A stretch of 22,107 bases of DNA from Dehalococcoidia bacterium (GCA_002730485.1 PCAH01000181.1:1-22107); one strand, 5' to 3'. Counted from the first letter of the stretch, positions 15,249 through 22,107 are shown. Numbers and translations are program-made. Notes: generated by a model from the sequence alone, not told the origin.

Positions 15249-16088
15249 CTACTTGATTACCTGCCAGTACCGCTTTCCTTCCGACAATATGACCTTGCCG
15301 ATGTGGTCGTCGGGATGGAAGTGGCCGGCTGCGATGACGATGTCTTCCGATTCGGCACGGTCCAGAATCATCTTCCTGTTGTTCTGACTGGCCTCTTTGT
15401 CGGTGTCGACACCTGCGGTCCATTCCGGATGTTCCACCTGAACTCGACTGTGAAGCAGGTCACCCACCACCATGGCTTTCTTTCCCTGGGAGGTGATGTC
15501 AAACACCATGTGACCAGGGGTGTGGCCGGGGGTGGATATGGCCACTATCTCGTCGCTGACCACATGGCCGTCGCCGATCAGTTCAAGCAGACCCATCTTC
15601 TCCAGGGGCAGGATGTTCTCTGCCACCCAGGGCGCGTCCTTAGCGAACTCGGGTTTGGTGAAATGGTCCCAGTCCAGTTGCGGCGCCAGATAGCGGGCAT
15701 TGGGGAAGGTCGGTTTTGGCTCGGAGCCAGAGTAATCCACATTCCAGCCCACATGGTCGATGTGCATGTGGGTGATCAATACCAGATCGACATCTTCAGG
15801 GTTGACGCCGGATATCTTGAGTTGGTTCAGCATGTCGCCGGTGCGGTTCGCCCGGCTTGGGTGAGGTCCAGGGCCCATGCCCGTGTCGACCATGATGGTC
15901 TGCCTACCAGTGCGGAGGTAGAAATGTCCGTAATAGAGCTGGAGTTGGCAATCTTCTAGGGCGTCGTGATACGGCTCCCAGTCGTGGGCGTCCGTCGTTG
16001 GAAACATCACCGACGGATCGCGGGGCGGCGGGAGCATATCCAGGACGAATTTGATCTCAACGTTGCCTACGGTAATCTGGTTGGCCAT
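15249..16088 (-). CDS. Metallo-beta-lactamase-fold hydrolase
   Basis: A 279-residue metallo-hydrolase. The binuclear metal site is visible as THMHIDHVGW (His107, His109, Asp111, His112), TPGHTPGH (His189), VVGDLLHS (Asp210) and AAGHFHPDDH (His256), with MVDTGMG (67-72) preceding. The family includes lactonases, thioesterases, and aryl-ester or phosphoester hydrolases; the sequence does not tell which. AGGAG lies 7 nt upstream of the ATG at 16088. It is the first gene of the five-gene leftward run ending in the UGSC selenoprotein. A TATATA-like -10 about 70 nt upstream lacks a convincing -35. Confidence 0.88.
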   Translation of the reverse strand: MANQITVGNVEIKFVLDMLPPPRDPSVMFPTTDAHDWEPYHDALEDCQLQLYYGHFYLRTGRQTIMVDTGMGPGPHPSRANRTGDMLNQLKISGVNPEDVDLVLITHMHIDHVGWNVDYSGSEPKPTFPNARYLAPQLDWDHFTKPEFAKDAPWVAENILPLEKMGLLELIGDGHVVSDEIVAISTPGHTPGHMVFDITSQGKKAMVVGDLLHSRVQVEHPEWTAGVDTDKEASQNNRKMILDRAESEDIVIAAGHFHPDDHIGKVILSEGKRYWQVIK

Positions 16089-16210
16089 GAACAGCTCCTC
16101 TTGGTTAATCGTTTTTGGACTCTAGCAGAGAGTTATGCCTGCAGGTCTGATCCCCTATATAAATGGCGGCTAGTGGTTACAGGATAGTTGTTAATTGAAA
16201 GAAGACCCGA

Positions 16211-16723
16211 TCAGTATTGGATCATCGAGAAGACATTGTAATCAGAGAGGTTCTTGCGGCCTTCTAAGAATGACAGTTCTATGATCACGCCAATCTCAGA
16301 AACGACCCCTCCGGCCATCTCCACCAATTTGGCTGAGGCTCCCAGGGTGCCACCAGTGGCCAGCAAGTCATCGAGGATCAGGGCTTTTTGACCATTCTCC
16401 ACGCCGTCCACGTGGATCTCCATCGTGTTTGTCCCGTATTCTAATTTATAATCGGTGGAGAAGGTCTCAGCAGGCAGTTTGCCAGGTTTGCGCACCGGGA
16501 TGATCGCCTTGCCAAGTTCACGGGCTAGGGGAGCGCCAAACAAGAAACCACGGGACTCCACCGGAACGATCACATCAAAATCAGAGTCCTTATATCGTTC
16601 CACCAGCTGGGCGATGGTGAAATCGAAGGCTCCGGCATCTCCCAACAATGGGGTGATGTCTTTGAATAAGATGCCAGGCTCCGGGAAATCTGGCACGTCT
16701 CTAATGAAATCTTTGATATCCAT
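16211..16723 (-). CDS. apt: Adenine phosphoribosyltransferase
   Basis: A 170-residue APRT that converts adenine and PRPP to AMP in purine salvage. FPEPGILFKDITPLL (13-27), ESRGFLFGAPLA (about 57-68), VRKPGKLPAETFSTDYKLEYG (77-97) and the PRPP-binding loop ALILDDLLATGGTLGAS (114-130) are all present and collinear with the family. No clear Shine-Dalgarno precedes the ATG at 16723, but the length and N-terminus match. It is the first gene left of the divergent region and has its own promoter. Confidence 0.97.
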   Translation of the reverse strand: MDIKDFIRDVPDFPEPGILFKDITPLLGDAGAFDFTIAQLVERYKDSDFDVIVPVESRGFLFGAPLARELGKAIIPVRKPGKLPAETFSTDYKLEYGTNTMEIHVDGVENGQKALILDDLLATGGTLGASAKLVEMAGGVVSEIGVIIELSFLEGRKNLSDYNVFSMIQY

Positions 16724-16829
16724 GGGTGATGCACAGCCGAATCCGAAATCTGAAGCGGATGATTCGGTCCTTGAGATGGAGATATGATGCCCAACGCCAG
16801 ATTGGAGAAGGCGCTGCGCCGTGCCTGGA

Positions 16830-16858
16830 AGTGTAGATTACGGCACACTTTGCGTCAA
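16830..16858 (-). promoter_or_regulatory. Predicted promoter of apt
   Basis: On the minus strand TTGACG (16858-16853) and TACACT (16835-16830) are separated by exactly 17 nt. This matches sigma-70 spacing, with 5/6 and 4/6 consensus bases. Transcription would start near 16,823, giving a leader of about 100 nt before apt. Confidence 0.6.
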
Positions 16859-16861
16859 GAT

Positions 16862-16886
16862 GACGGGCCTGGTTAACGAGCCCGTC
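16862..16886. repeat. Inverted repeat in the divergent promoter region
   Basis: GACGGGC (16862-16868) and GCCCGTC (16880-16886) form a perfect 7-bp stem around an 11-nt loop. It lies between the leftward apt promoter and the rightward tRNA/tuf promoter. There is no T-run either side; an operator shared by both promoters is possible. Confidence 0.4.
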
Positions 16887-16915
16887 GGATTTCGTCAATT
16901 CGGGCGTGAATTCAA

Positions 16916-16944
16916 TTGACTTTCCCTGGCCGCATTTATATAAT
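16916..16944 (+). promoter_or_regulatory. Strong sigma-70-type promoter of the tRNA-tuf-ribosomal operon
   Basis: TTGACT (16916-16921), a 17-nt spacer and a perfect TATAAT (16939-16944). Transcription should start at about 16,951. It is the best promoter in the window and faces tRNA-Tyr, tRNA-Thr and tuf. Confidence 0.85.
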
Positions 16945-16969
16945 TCTTAGAAGATTCCTGGTTAATAAA

Positions 16970-16997
16970 TGGCCCCACGAATGCGGGGCTATTTTTT
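16970..16997 (+). terminator. Promoter-proximal rho-independent terminator or attenuator
   Basis: GCCCC (16972-16976) pairs with GGGGC (16985-16989), extended by a C-G pair inside across one mismatch and by G-U and U-A pairs at the base, and followed by TTTTTT (16992-16997). It lies only about 20 nt after the predicted transcription start. The minus direction has no T-run, so it acts only on plus-strand transcripts. Confidence 0.75.
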
Positions 16998-17201
16998 AGT
17001 GGGCGTTAAATAGTCGTCAAATGGTCGTCGAACTTGAAATCAGGAGCCTGAGGTCCCTTCTGGGACTTATTAACATTCAGTCTCGCTGGCACCATTCCCA
17101 GCGGCATGAATCACGGTTGGATACTGGTGCGATTGAACTGGTTAGTCTAGGCTGGCCAAGATTGCGCCAATACTGTGAGTTATGCGAAGATTCCTATGCC
17201 T
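16998..17201 (+). other. Leader of the tRNA/tuf transcript, with two hairpins
   Basis: No gene is recognised here. Two stem-loops are visible: AGGTCCC/GGGACTT with loop TTCT (17051-17068), and CGCTGG/CCAGCG with an 8-nt loop (17084-17103). Neither is followed by a T-run. It is the 5' leader ahead of tRNA-Tyr and is probably removed by RNase processing. I saw no T-box consensus. Together with the sites listed left of it, this accounts for the whole gene-free stretch 16,724-17,201. Confidence 0.5.
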
Positions 17202-17289
17202 GGAGGGGTGGGTGAGTGGTTAAAGCCACCAGACTGTAAATCTGGCGTCCGGAAGGGCTTCGCAGGTTCGAATCCTGCCCCCTCCACCA
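17202..17289 (+). tRNA. tRNA-Tyr (anticodon GTA)
   Basis: The acceptor stem GGAGGGG (17202-17208) pairs with CCCCTCC (17279-17285), then discriminator A and an encoded CCA (17287-17289). The anticodon stem CCAGA/TCTGG holds loop CTGTAAA, with anticodon GTA at 17236-17238. A long class II variable arm follows, as expected for tRNA-Tyr, then the T arm GCAGG-TTCGAAT-CCTGC. It is co-oriented with tRNA-Thr and tuf. Confidence 0.97.
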
Positions 17290-17369
17290 TCAATGATTGT
17301 CTCCGGTCTAATGGCCGATTTTATAATCCAGACAATAGTAACGGGCAAAAGGCAGCCGTTAATCTATCA

Positions 17370-17444
17370 GCCCAGATAGCTCAGCGGCAGAGCGCGTTCT
17401 TGGTAAGAACGAGGTCGGCGGTTCAATCCCGCCTCTGGGCTCCA
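17370..17444 (+). tRNA. tRNA-Thr (anticodon GGT)
   Basis: The acceptor stem GCCCAGA (17370-17376) pairs with TCTGGGC (17434-17440), then discriminator T and an encoded CCA (17442-17444). The anticodon stem CGTTC/GAACG holds loop TTGGTAA with anticodon GGT at 17402-17404. The T loop TTCAATC is standard. It lies 80 nt after tRNA-Tyr and 60 nt before tuf, as in tufB-type operons. Confidence 0.97.
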
Positions 17445-17504
17445 GTAAGTATCGGCCCAAACTAACAGGGACCGAGTGACAGTAGTAGGGAGGACACCTA
17501 AGAG

Positions 17505-18689
17505 ATGGCTAAACAAGCATTTGACCGAACAAAAGATCACTTAAACGTAGGCACGATTGGCCACGTGGACCACGGCAAAACTACGTTGACCTCAGCCATC
17601 ACTAAGGTTTTGGCCGACCAAGGTCTGGCCAACTACCTCGACATGGACAGCATCGACAATGCTCCCGAAGAGAAGACCCGTGGCGTAACCATCGCCATCG
17701 CCCACGTGGAGTATGAGTCGGAAGGCCGACACTACGCCCACGTAGACTGCCCAGGTCACGCCGACTATATCAAGAACATGATTACCGGAGCCGCCCAGAT
17801 GGACGGCGCGATTCTGGTGGTCAGCGCCCCAGACGGTCCTATGCCCCAGACCAGGGAGCACATCCTCCTGGCCCGCCAGGTTGAAGTGCCCAAGATTCTG
17901 GTCGCACTGAACAAATGCGACATGATGGACGACGAAGAGCTCCTGGAACTCGTAGAGCTTGAGGTTCGTGAACTCCTCAGCCGCTACGGCTACCCCGGTG
18001 ACGACACTCCCATCGTCCGTGTCAGTGGTCTAAAAGCCATTGAAGGCGAGCCAGAATACGTCCAGGGCGTGGCCGACTTGGTCAAAGCCATGGATGAGTA
18101 CATCCCAGTACCCGAGCGCGTAACCGACCGCCCATTCCTGATGCCGATCGAAGACGTATTCGGAATCAAGGGTCGCGGAACCGTGGTTACCGGCAGGGTG
18201 GAGCGCGGCACGTTGAACGTTGGTTCAGCCGTTGAGATCATCCGCTGGGGTGACGTTCGTGAGACCGTTGCCACCGGTTTGGAAATGTTCCACAAGAACC
18301 TGGAAACCACCCAGGCTGGGGACGCCGTCGGCATCCTCCTCCGTGGTGTTGACCGCGAGGAAGTGGAACGCGGACAGGTGCTGGTTGCGCCTGGAACCAT
18401 GAACCCTTACACCAAGGCTGAAGCCGAGGTTTACATCCTGAGCCGCGACGAAGGTGGACGGCACACCCCGTTCTTCTCCGGCTACAAGCCCCAGTTCTAC
18501 ATCAGGACTTCAGACATCACGGGCTCTTGCACACTGCCCGAGGGCGTTGAGATGGTCATGCCTGGGGACAACGTCAAGATGGAAATCGAACTGATGAGCC
18601 CGGTTCCGCTGGAAGAGCAGATGCGCTTCGCCATTCGCGAAGGTGGACGCACAGTGGGATCCGGAGTTATCACCAAGGTTGTGGAGTAA
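17505..18689 (+). CDS. tuf: Elongation factor Tu
   Basis: A 394-residue EF-Tu, the GTPase that delivers aminoacyl-tRNA to the ribosome. The P-loop is GHVDHGKTT (19-27), switch I ends in [11 protein letters not shown], switch II is DCPGHADY (with the catalytic His in PGHA), and the guanine-specificity motif is NKCD. Domains 2 and 3 ([40 protein letters not shown] terminus) are full length. GGGAGG lies 11 nt before the ATG, a slightly long spacing. It is co-transcribed with upstream tRNAs and downstream rpmG, which starts 3 nt after the tuf stop. Confidence 0.98.
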   Translation: MAKQAFDRTKDHLNVGTIGHVDHGKTTLTSAITKVLADQGLANYLDMDSIDNAPEEKTRGVTIAIAHVEYESEGRHYAHVDCPGHADYIKNMITGAAQMDGAILVVSAPDGPMPQTREHILLARQVEVPKILVALNKCDMMDDEELLELVELEVRELLSRYGYPGDDTPIVRVSGLKAIEGEPEYVQGVADLVKAMDEYIPVPERVTDRPFLMPIEDVFGIKGRGTVVTGRVERGTLNVGSAVEIIRWGDVRETVATGLEMFHKNLETTQAGDAVGILLRGVDREEVERGQVLVAPGTMNPYTKAEAEVYILSRDEGGRHTPFFSGYKPQFYIRTSDITGSCTLPEGVEMVMPGDNVKMEIELMSPVPLEEQMRFAIREGGRTVGSGVITKVVE

Positions 18690-18692
18690 CTC

Positions 18693-18863
18693 ATGGCCAG
18701 AAAAACAGCCGACGTTAGGCAGATAATCACGCTGCAATGCGGCGACTGCCGCGAGCGTAATTACACCTCGATGAAAAACCGACGCAACGACCCCAACCGG
18801 ATGGAATTGCGGAAGTATTGCTCCAGGTGCCGTACGCACAAGACTCACCGCGAAGTGAGGTAG
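18693..18863 (+). CDS. rpmG: Ribosomal protein L33 (zinc-ribbon type)
   Basis: A 56-residue protein starting MARKTADVRQIITLQC, with the L33 pattern NYTSMKNRRNDPNRMELRKYC and two CxxC pairs (CGDC at 16-19, CSRC at 43-46), the zinc-binding C+ form. It is a large-subunit protein near the E site. Its ATG is 3 nt after the tuf stop; GGAG within the end of tuf acts as the Shine-Dalgarno. It ends 6 nt before secE. The position between tuf and secE is the conserved one. Confidence 0.96.
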   Translation: MARKTADVRQIITLQCGDCRERNYTSMKNRRNDPNRMELRKYCSRCRTHKTHREVR

Positions 18864-18869
18864 TGGCCC

Positions 18870-19106
18870 ATGGCTAGGGCATCATCACGCAGCCAACGCG
18901 TCGTAAATCCAGCTGGTGGCGGACGCGTAGGACCGATATCTTTCCTCAGGGAAACCTATTCGGAATTGCAGAAGTCCGTCTGGCCCAGCAGGGAAGAGAC
19001 CGCACGGTTGACCCTGGTGGTCATCGTATTGGCCATCGCAGCAGGATTTTTCCTTGGCGGCCTGGACCGGATCTTCGCCGAGGTCTTCGCCAGGTTCATC
19101 TTCTAG
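18870..19106 (+). CDS. secE: Preprotein translocase subunit SecE
   Basis: A 78-residue single-span SecE, the clamp subunit that embraces SecY in the inner-membrane translocon. The amphipathic motif FLRETYSELQKSVWPSREET (25-44) and one transmembrane helix (about 47-65, LTLVVIVLAIAAGFFLGGL) are visible. This is the short form with a basic N-terminal segment. GAGG in the end of rpmG precedes the ATG. nusG follows after 104 nt. Confidence 0.95.
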   Translation: MARASSRSQRVVNPAGGGRVGPISFLRETYSELQKSVWPSREETARLTLVVIVLAIAAGFFLGGLDRIFAEVFARFIF

Positions 19107-19210
19107 AGAACCCGCCTGGAGACCAAACAAATAGAACGTATAGATGCAGGAAGATGGGGCTCGTTTCGGCGTGGCCCCTTTCTGCTTGACCTGGCATTGG
19201 ATATAGCATC

Positions 19211-19789
19211 ATGACGACAAAAAATACATCAGAGTCCGAAGAGATTCAGGATTCTCGTTGGTATATCGTCCACACCTACTCCGGCCAAGAAGACTTGGTG
19301 GAGAAGAACCTACGCCTGCGCATCCAGAGTCTGGATATGCAGGACCGCATCAACGCGGTGCTGGTTCCCACCGAGGAAGAGGTTATCTTCAAGGACGGGG
19401 AAAGACGTTCAGAACGTAAGAAACTGTTCCCCGGCTACATCCTGGTACAGATGATCATGGATGATGAAAGCTGGTATGCGGTTCGTAACACCCCAGGCGT
19501 AACCGGGTTTGTTTCGACCGAGGATGAACACGACAAACGCCCCAAGCCGGTTCCTCTGGAAGATAAACAGATGGAGGACATCCTCAAGCAGGTGGACTCG
19601 GACCCCACCCGCGTGAATATCGGCCTGGAACGTGGCGAGACCGTCCGGATAACCGAAGGTCCCTTCGTGGACTTCATCGGTTCCATCAACGACGTGGACG
19701 ACGGCAAAGGCAAGGTCCGGGTTATGGTATCCTTCTTCGGGCGTGAAACCCCGGTGGAATTGGATTTCCTACAAGTAGAACGTATCTAA
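19211..19789 (+). CDS. nusG: Transcription termination/antitermination factor NusG
   Basis: A 192-residue NusG, which binds RNA polymerase and links it to Rho or to the ribosome. The NGN domain runs from about 17 (WYIVHTYSGQEDLVEKNL) to about 125, with LFPGYILVQM and VRNTPGVTGFV. The KOW domain (about 138-192) has GETVRITEGPFVDFIGSI and ends with the VELDFLQVERI strand. The ATG at 19211 lacks a clear Shine-Dalgarno. A 12-bp direct repeat spans its stop codon. The 104-nt gap before it contains a weak GGGGC/GCCCC hairpin (19156-19178). Confidence 0.97.
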   Translation: MTTKNTSESEEIQDSRWYIVHTYSGQEDLVEKNLRLRIQSLDMQDRINAVLVPTEEEVIFKDGERRSERKKLFPGYILVQMIMDDESWYAVRNTPGVTGFVSTEDEHDKRPKPVPLEDKQMEDILKQVDSDPTRVNIGLERGETVRITEGPFVDFIGSINDVDDGKGKVRVMVSFFGRETPVELDFLQVERI

Positions 19790-19807
19790 GTTAGGACGTA
19801 TCTAAGT
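19780..19807. repeat. 12-bp direct repeat across the nusG stop codon
   Basis: ACGTATCTAAGT occurs at 19780-19791 and again at 19796-19807, period 16 nt. The first copy contains the nusG stop TAA. It looks like a small local duplication. Confidence 0.6.
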
Positions 19808-19881
19808 CTACAAAGACCAAGGCTCAAGACCTTGGCCAGCATATACAAAAGCGTACCTGAGAGTAACTGAAGGAGCCCCCG

Positions 19882-20307
19882 TTGGCGAAGAAAGTTAGAG
19901 CCATCATCAAATTGCAGTTGGAAGCCGGCAAGGCCACACCAGCGCCCCCTGTAGGTCCTGCGCTAGGTCAGCACGGCGTAAATATCATGGGCTTCGTCAA
20001 GGAATACAACGCCAAGACAGCCAACCAAGCCGGAACCATAGTACCGGTCCACTTGACAGTCTACGAAGATCGTTCCTTTACCTTCGTGACCCGCACTCCT
20101 CCGGCGTCGGAAATGCTGCGCAAAGCAGCAGGCGTCGAGAAGGGAGCTTCTGAGTTCCGCGCCGGAAGCGTGGGCTCCATCAGCAAGCAGCAATTGAAAG
20201 AGATCGCCGAATCAAAGCTGGCCGACCTCAACGCCGGTGGCGTTGATGAGGCAATGGCCATCATTGCCGGTACTGCCCGCAGCATGGGCATCGAAGTAGG
20301 AGAATAG
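19882..20307 (+). CDS. rplK: Ribosomal protein L11
   Basis: A 141-residue L11 that binds the GTPase-associated region of 23S rRNA. It opens with [21 protein letters not shown], and has [19 protein letters not shown] and [11 protein letters not shown] in order, ending in TARSMGIEV. The start is TTG at 19882, with AAGGAG 7 nt upstream; no in-frame ATG lies nearby. A CCAAGG/CCTTGG hairpin (19817-19835) lies in the gap after nusG. rplA follows 5 nt after its stop. Confidence 0.97.
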   Translation: MAKKVRAIIKLQLEAGKATPAPPVGPALGQHGVNIMGFVKEYNAKTANQAGTIVPVHLTVYEDRSFTFVTRTPPASEMLRKAAGVEKGASEFRAGSVGSISKQQLKEIAESKLADLNAGGVDEAMAIIAGTARSMGIEVGE

Positions 20308-20312
20308 CAACC

Positions 20313-21029
20313 ATGGTCAAGCGCAGTCGGCGATTCAGCGCCGTCGCAGAAAAGGTGGACCTGGAAAAGAACTATGAGCCGAAAGAGGCCATGGAACTTC
20401 TCAAAGAGGTATCCACTGCCAAATTCGACGAAACAGTTGAACTTCACATCAGGACCAACGTTGACCCCCGTCACGCTGACCAGATGATTCGCGGCGTCTG
20501 CCGCCTGCCCCACGGTCTGGGTAAAGTCATCCGAGTGGTGGTCTTTGCCGGCGTCGAGGGTGCGGAAGAAGCCCGGGCCGCCGGAGCCGACTTTGTTGGT
20601 GAAGACGACTTGATCGAAAAGATCGAAGCTGGCTGGGACGACTTTGAAGTAGGCCTCGCAACTCCCCAGATCATGCCCAAGATCGGTAAACTAGGTCGGA
20701 TATTGGGAAGGAAGGGCCTCATGCCCAATCCCCGCTCCGGCACCATGGTTCAGCCCCAGGATATGGGGCGGGCCGTCGAAGAAGCCAAGGGTGGTAGAAC
20801 CGAGTACCGGACGGACCGGACGGCAATCATCCACTCATCCGTCGGCAAGGTCAGCTTCAGCGCCGACCAGCTGGTGGACAATCTCTCATCCATCGCCAGC
20901 GCGATTGTGAGAGAACGACCAGATAGCCTTAAAGGACCGTTCTTCCGGTCCGCTTACATCACCTCGACCATGGGTCCCAGCGTTCCGTTGGACTTGCCAG
21001 CCCTTATGGCACTGGAATCAACGGAGTAA
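20313..21029 (+). CDS. rplA: Ribosomal protein L1
   Basis: A 238-residue L1, the large-subunit L1-stalk protein, which usually also represses its own operon. It has the expected KFDETVELHIRTNVDPRHADQMIRG (about 46-70), RILGRKGLMPNPRSGTM (near 129-145) and the C-terminal PFFRSAYITSTMGPSVPLD. It is tightly coupled to rplK. It is followed by the L10 leader region rather than running straight into rplJ. Confidence 0.97.
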   Translation: MVKRSRRFSAVAEKVDLEKNYEPKEAMELLKEVSTAKFDETVELHIRTNVDPRHADQMIRGVCRLPHGLGKVIRVVVFAGVEGAEEARAAGADFVGEDDLIEKIEAGWDDFEVGLATPQIMPKIGKLGRILGRKGLMPNPRSGTMVQPQDMGRAVEEAKGGRTEYRTDRTAIIHSSVGKVSFSADQLVDNLSSIASAIVRERPDSLKGPFFRSAYITSTMGPSVPLDLPALMALESTE

Positions 21030-21068
21030 ACCGACCCAGGGCTTGACGCCCGATTTACAATTTAGTTA

Positions 21069-21139
21069 GCAGCACGCCAAAGACAGCGGGCCCCCGAAAG
21101 GGGCTAAATGCGAAAGCAGCCTGCCGAGGCGCGACGAAC
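21069..21139 (+). ncRNA. Ribosomal protein L10 leader (autoregulatory mRNA structure)
   Basis: The segment has the L10-leader hallmarks: AAAGACAGCGGG, then a CCCC/GGGG hairpin, a CTAAA segment, and CCTGCCGAGGC. L10 with L7/L12 binds this kink-turn-containing RNA and represses the rplJL operon. It begins 40 nt after the rplA stop and sits directly upstream of a terminator hairpin. A TTGACG at 21042-21047 could be a -35, but no good -10 matches it. Boundaries are approximate. Confidence 0.72.
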
Positions 21140-21156
21140 AGTTATTCGGATAACCG

Positions 21157-21192
21157 AATCCCTACGCCGCGTTTTTGGTGTAGGGATTTTTT
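21157..21192 (+). terminator. Attenuator between L10 leader and rplJ
   Basis: AATCCCTACGCC (21157-21168) pairs with GGTGTAGGGATT (21177-21188) in a 12-bp stem with one G-U, followed by a T-run to 21192. An alternative hairpin ATTCGG/CCGAAT (21144-21159) shares three bases with its left arm, so the two compete. It lies about 105 nt before the rplJ start, where an L10-responsive attenuator is expected. Confidence 0.85.
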
Positions 21193-21297
21193 AATTTAAC
21201 GGGAAGATTTCCCAAGCATTAATAAGTAACCCATCAGAAAATCAATGAACAGAGATGTTCAACCAGAATCTCCCAACGCGGATATTGGAGGAATAAA

Positions 21298-22038
21298 TTG
21301 CCCACCCAGCAAAAAATAGACCGAGTCCAAGACATCAAGGACCGGCTAGAGCGCAGCAGCATTGCAATGACCGCTAGTTATTCGGGCATCACGGTTAACG
21401 AGATGATCGAACTACGGCGGGCCATGCGTGCTGGTGGGATTGACTTCACCATAGTCAAGAACACCCTGCTGAATCTGGCCGCCACAGAAGCAAACAAATC
21501 CCAGATCAAAGAGATCATCAACGGCCCAACCGCAGTTGCCATCGCCTATGACGATCCGGCAGCCGCGGCCAAGACGTTGTCCGATTTCGTCCGGGACGGT
21601 GGCACATCGCTGGCCATCCTCGGAGCGGTCATGGGCGACGGCGCTCCAATGGCTGCGGGGGATGTCACAAAACTGGCATCATTGCCAGCCAAACCCGTAT
21701 TGCTGGCCATGCTCTTGGGCCAGATGCAAGCGCCCCTCGCCAGGTTGGCCACCGTCATGAACGGGCCAATCCAGGCGTTGGACAACCTACTCCAAGCCCG
21801 GGTACGCCAGCTAGAAGAAGCAGGCCCAGCCCCGGCTGCAGAACCAGAAGCCGCACCGGAACCGGAAGCCATTGCTGATCCCGAAGCATCGGCTGAAGAA
21901 CCGGAAGCGACTGCCGAAGAGGCACCTGCTGAGGAAGAACCCGCCGCTGAAGCTGAAGAAACTCCAGAAGAGCCTGAAGCTGAAGCAGAGGCCGACCCCC
22001 CCGCTGAAGAGACAGCAGACGAAGAAGCAGCGGAATAA
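21298..22038 (+). CDS. rplJ: Ribosomal protein L10 with long acidic C-terminal tail
   Basis: A 246-residue L10, the base of the ribosomal stalk. Residues 1-170 match the family (SIAMTASYSGITVNEMIELRRAMR, FTIVKNTLLNLA, NGPTAVAIAYDDP, LASLPAKPVLLAMLLGQMQAPLARL). The rest, 171-246, is made almost only of Ala, Glu and Pro, with no Lys or Arg, roughly 70 residues more than the usual length of 165-180. The start is TTG at 21298 with GGAGG 7 nt upstream. It lies downstream of the L10 leader and attenuator, and 62 nt before rplL. Confidence 0.95.
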   Translation: MPTQQKIDRVQDIKDRLERSSIAMTASYSGITVNEMIELRRAMRAGGIDFTIVKNTLLNLAATEANKSQIKEIINGPTAVAIAYDDPAAAAKTLSDFVRDGGTSLAILGAVMGDGAPMAAGDVTKLASLPAKPVLLAMLLGQMQAPLARLATVMNGPIQALDNLLQARVRQLEEAGPAPAAEPEAAPEPEAIADPEASAEEPEATAEEAPAEEEPAAEAEETPEEPEAEAEADPPAEETADEEAAE

Positions 22039-22100
22039 ATAACCAGAAACCCACCAGAACCAGTCAACAAAAAGCCTGATAGGAATAAAGAGGAGAAATC

Positions 22101-22107
22101 ATGACTA
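22101..22107 (+). CDS. rplL: Ribosomal protein L7/L12, first codons only (cut by window edge)
   Basis: An ATG at 22101 follows AGAGGAG with good spacing and lies 62 nt after rplJ, where rplL invariably sits in this operon. Only two codons (Met-Thr) are in the window, so identity rests on position. Confidence 0.6.

Noticed and set aside
15231..15959. 242-codon open frame on the plus strand
   Set aside because: It is antisense to the metallo-beta-lactamase-fold gene, whose metal motifs are intact; the protein has no family features.
16970..16997. Terminator for leftward transcripts
   Set aside because: In the minus direction the hairpin is followed by CCATTTATT rather than a U-run; the T6 is on the plus side only.
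16998..17201. T-box riboswitch or selC (tRNA-Sec) in the tRNA/tuf leader
   Set aside because: The hairpins lack the T-box AGGGUGGNACCGCG sequence, and no tRNA-like cloverleaf with a UCA anticodon was found here or in the other gaps.
21546..22070. 174-codon Ser/Ala/Gly-rich open frame on the minus strand
   Set aside because: It is the antisense shadow of the repetitive acidic tail of L10; low complexity, no RBS, no family features.
1..22107. Mobile elements, prophage genes or CRISPR arrays
   Set aside because: No transposase, integrase, terminal inverted repeats, attachment-site duplication or regular spaced repeats were seen on either strand.

Overview
The window reads as a chromosomal segment of a free-living bacterium, most likely a Chloroflexota lineage of the Dehalococcoidia/SAR202 type. 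This is an inference from protein flavour and gene mix, not a computed placement. No phage, transposon or CRISPR signature was seen. The left three quarters (1-16,723) is transcribed leftward and the right quarter (from about 16,916) rightward, so 16,724-17,201 is a divergent promoter region.

Left block, minus strand, in order of transcription: a NuoE/NuoF/NuoG-like flavin and iron-sulfur module (10,485-5,405) whose molybdopterin-type subunit lacks the Cys/Sec metal ligand, a ferredoxin-NADP reductase-like flavoprotein, MutS, an ArsC/Spx-family thioredoxin-fold protein with an in-frame UGA at its catalytic Cys position, a HAD-like phosphatase, and the N-terminal part of MutL (runs off the left edge).

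Middle block, minus strand: apt; then a metallo-beta-lactamase-fold hydrolase, a carboxymuconolactone-decarboxylase-domain protein, a 3-hydroxyisobutyrate-dehydrogenase-like oxidoreductase, a conserved protein with a GWSDGLPVVPP motif, and a UGSC-type selenoprotein with an in-frame UGA followed by GSCSSC. A strong hairpin terminator closes this run. An isocitrate-lyase/PEP-mutase-family enzyme follows.

Right block, plus strand: a strong promoter with a terminator hairpin right behind it, tRNA-Tyr(GTA), tRNA-Thr(GGT), then tuf-rpmG-secE-nusG-rplK-rplA, an L10-leader RNA with an attenuator, rplJ with a long acidic tail, and the first two codons of rplL. This is the classic bacterial tuf/secE/nusG/ribosomal-stalk order.

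The main discovery is two separate genes that an ordinary gene caller would split or truncate at UGA. In each, the UGA sits at a redox-active position of a U-x-x-C motif and is followed, 19-22 nt later, by the apical loop of a 6-7 bp hairpin that fits a bacterial SECIS element. Together they imply that the organism decodes UGA as selenocysteine, although no selA/selB/selC/selD gene lies in this window.
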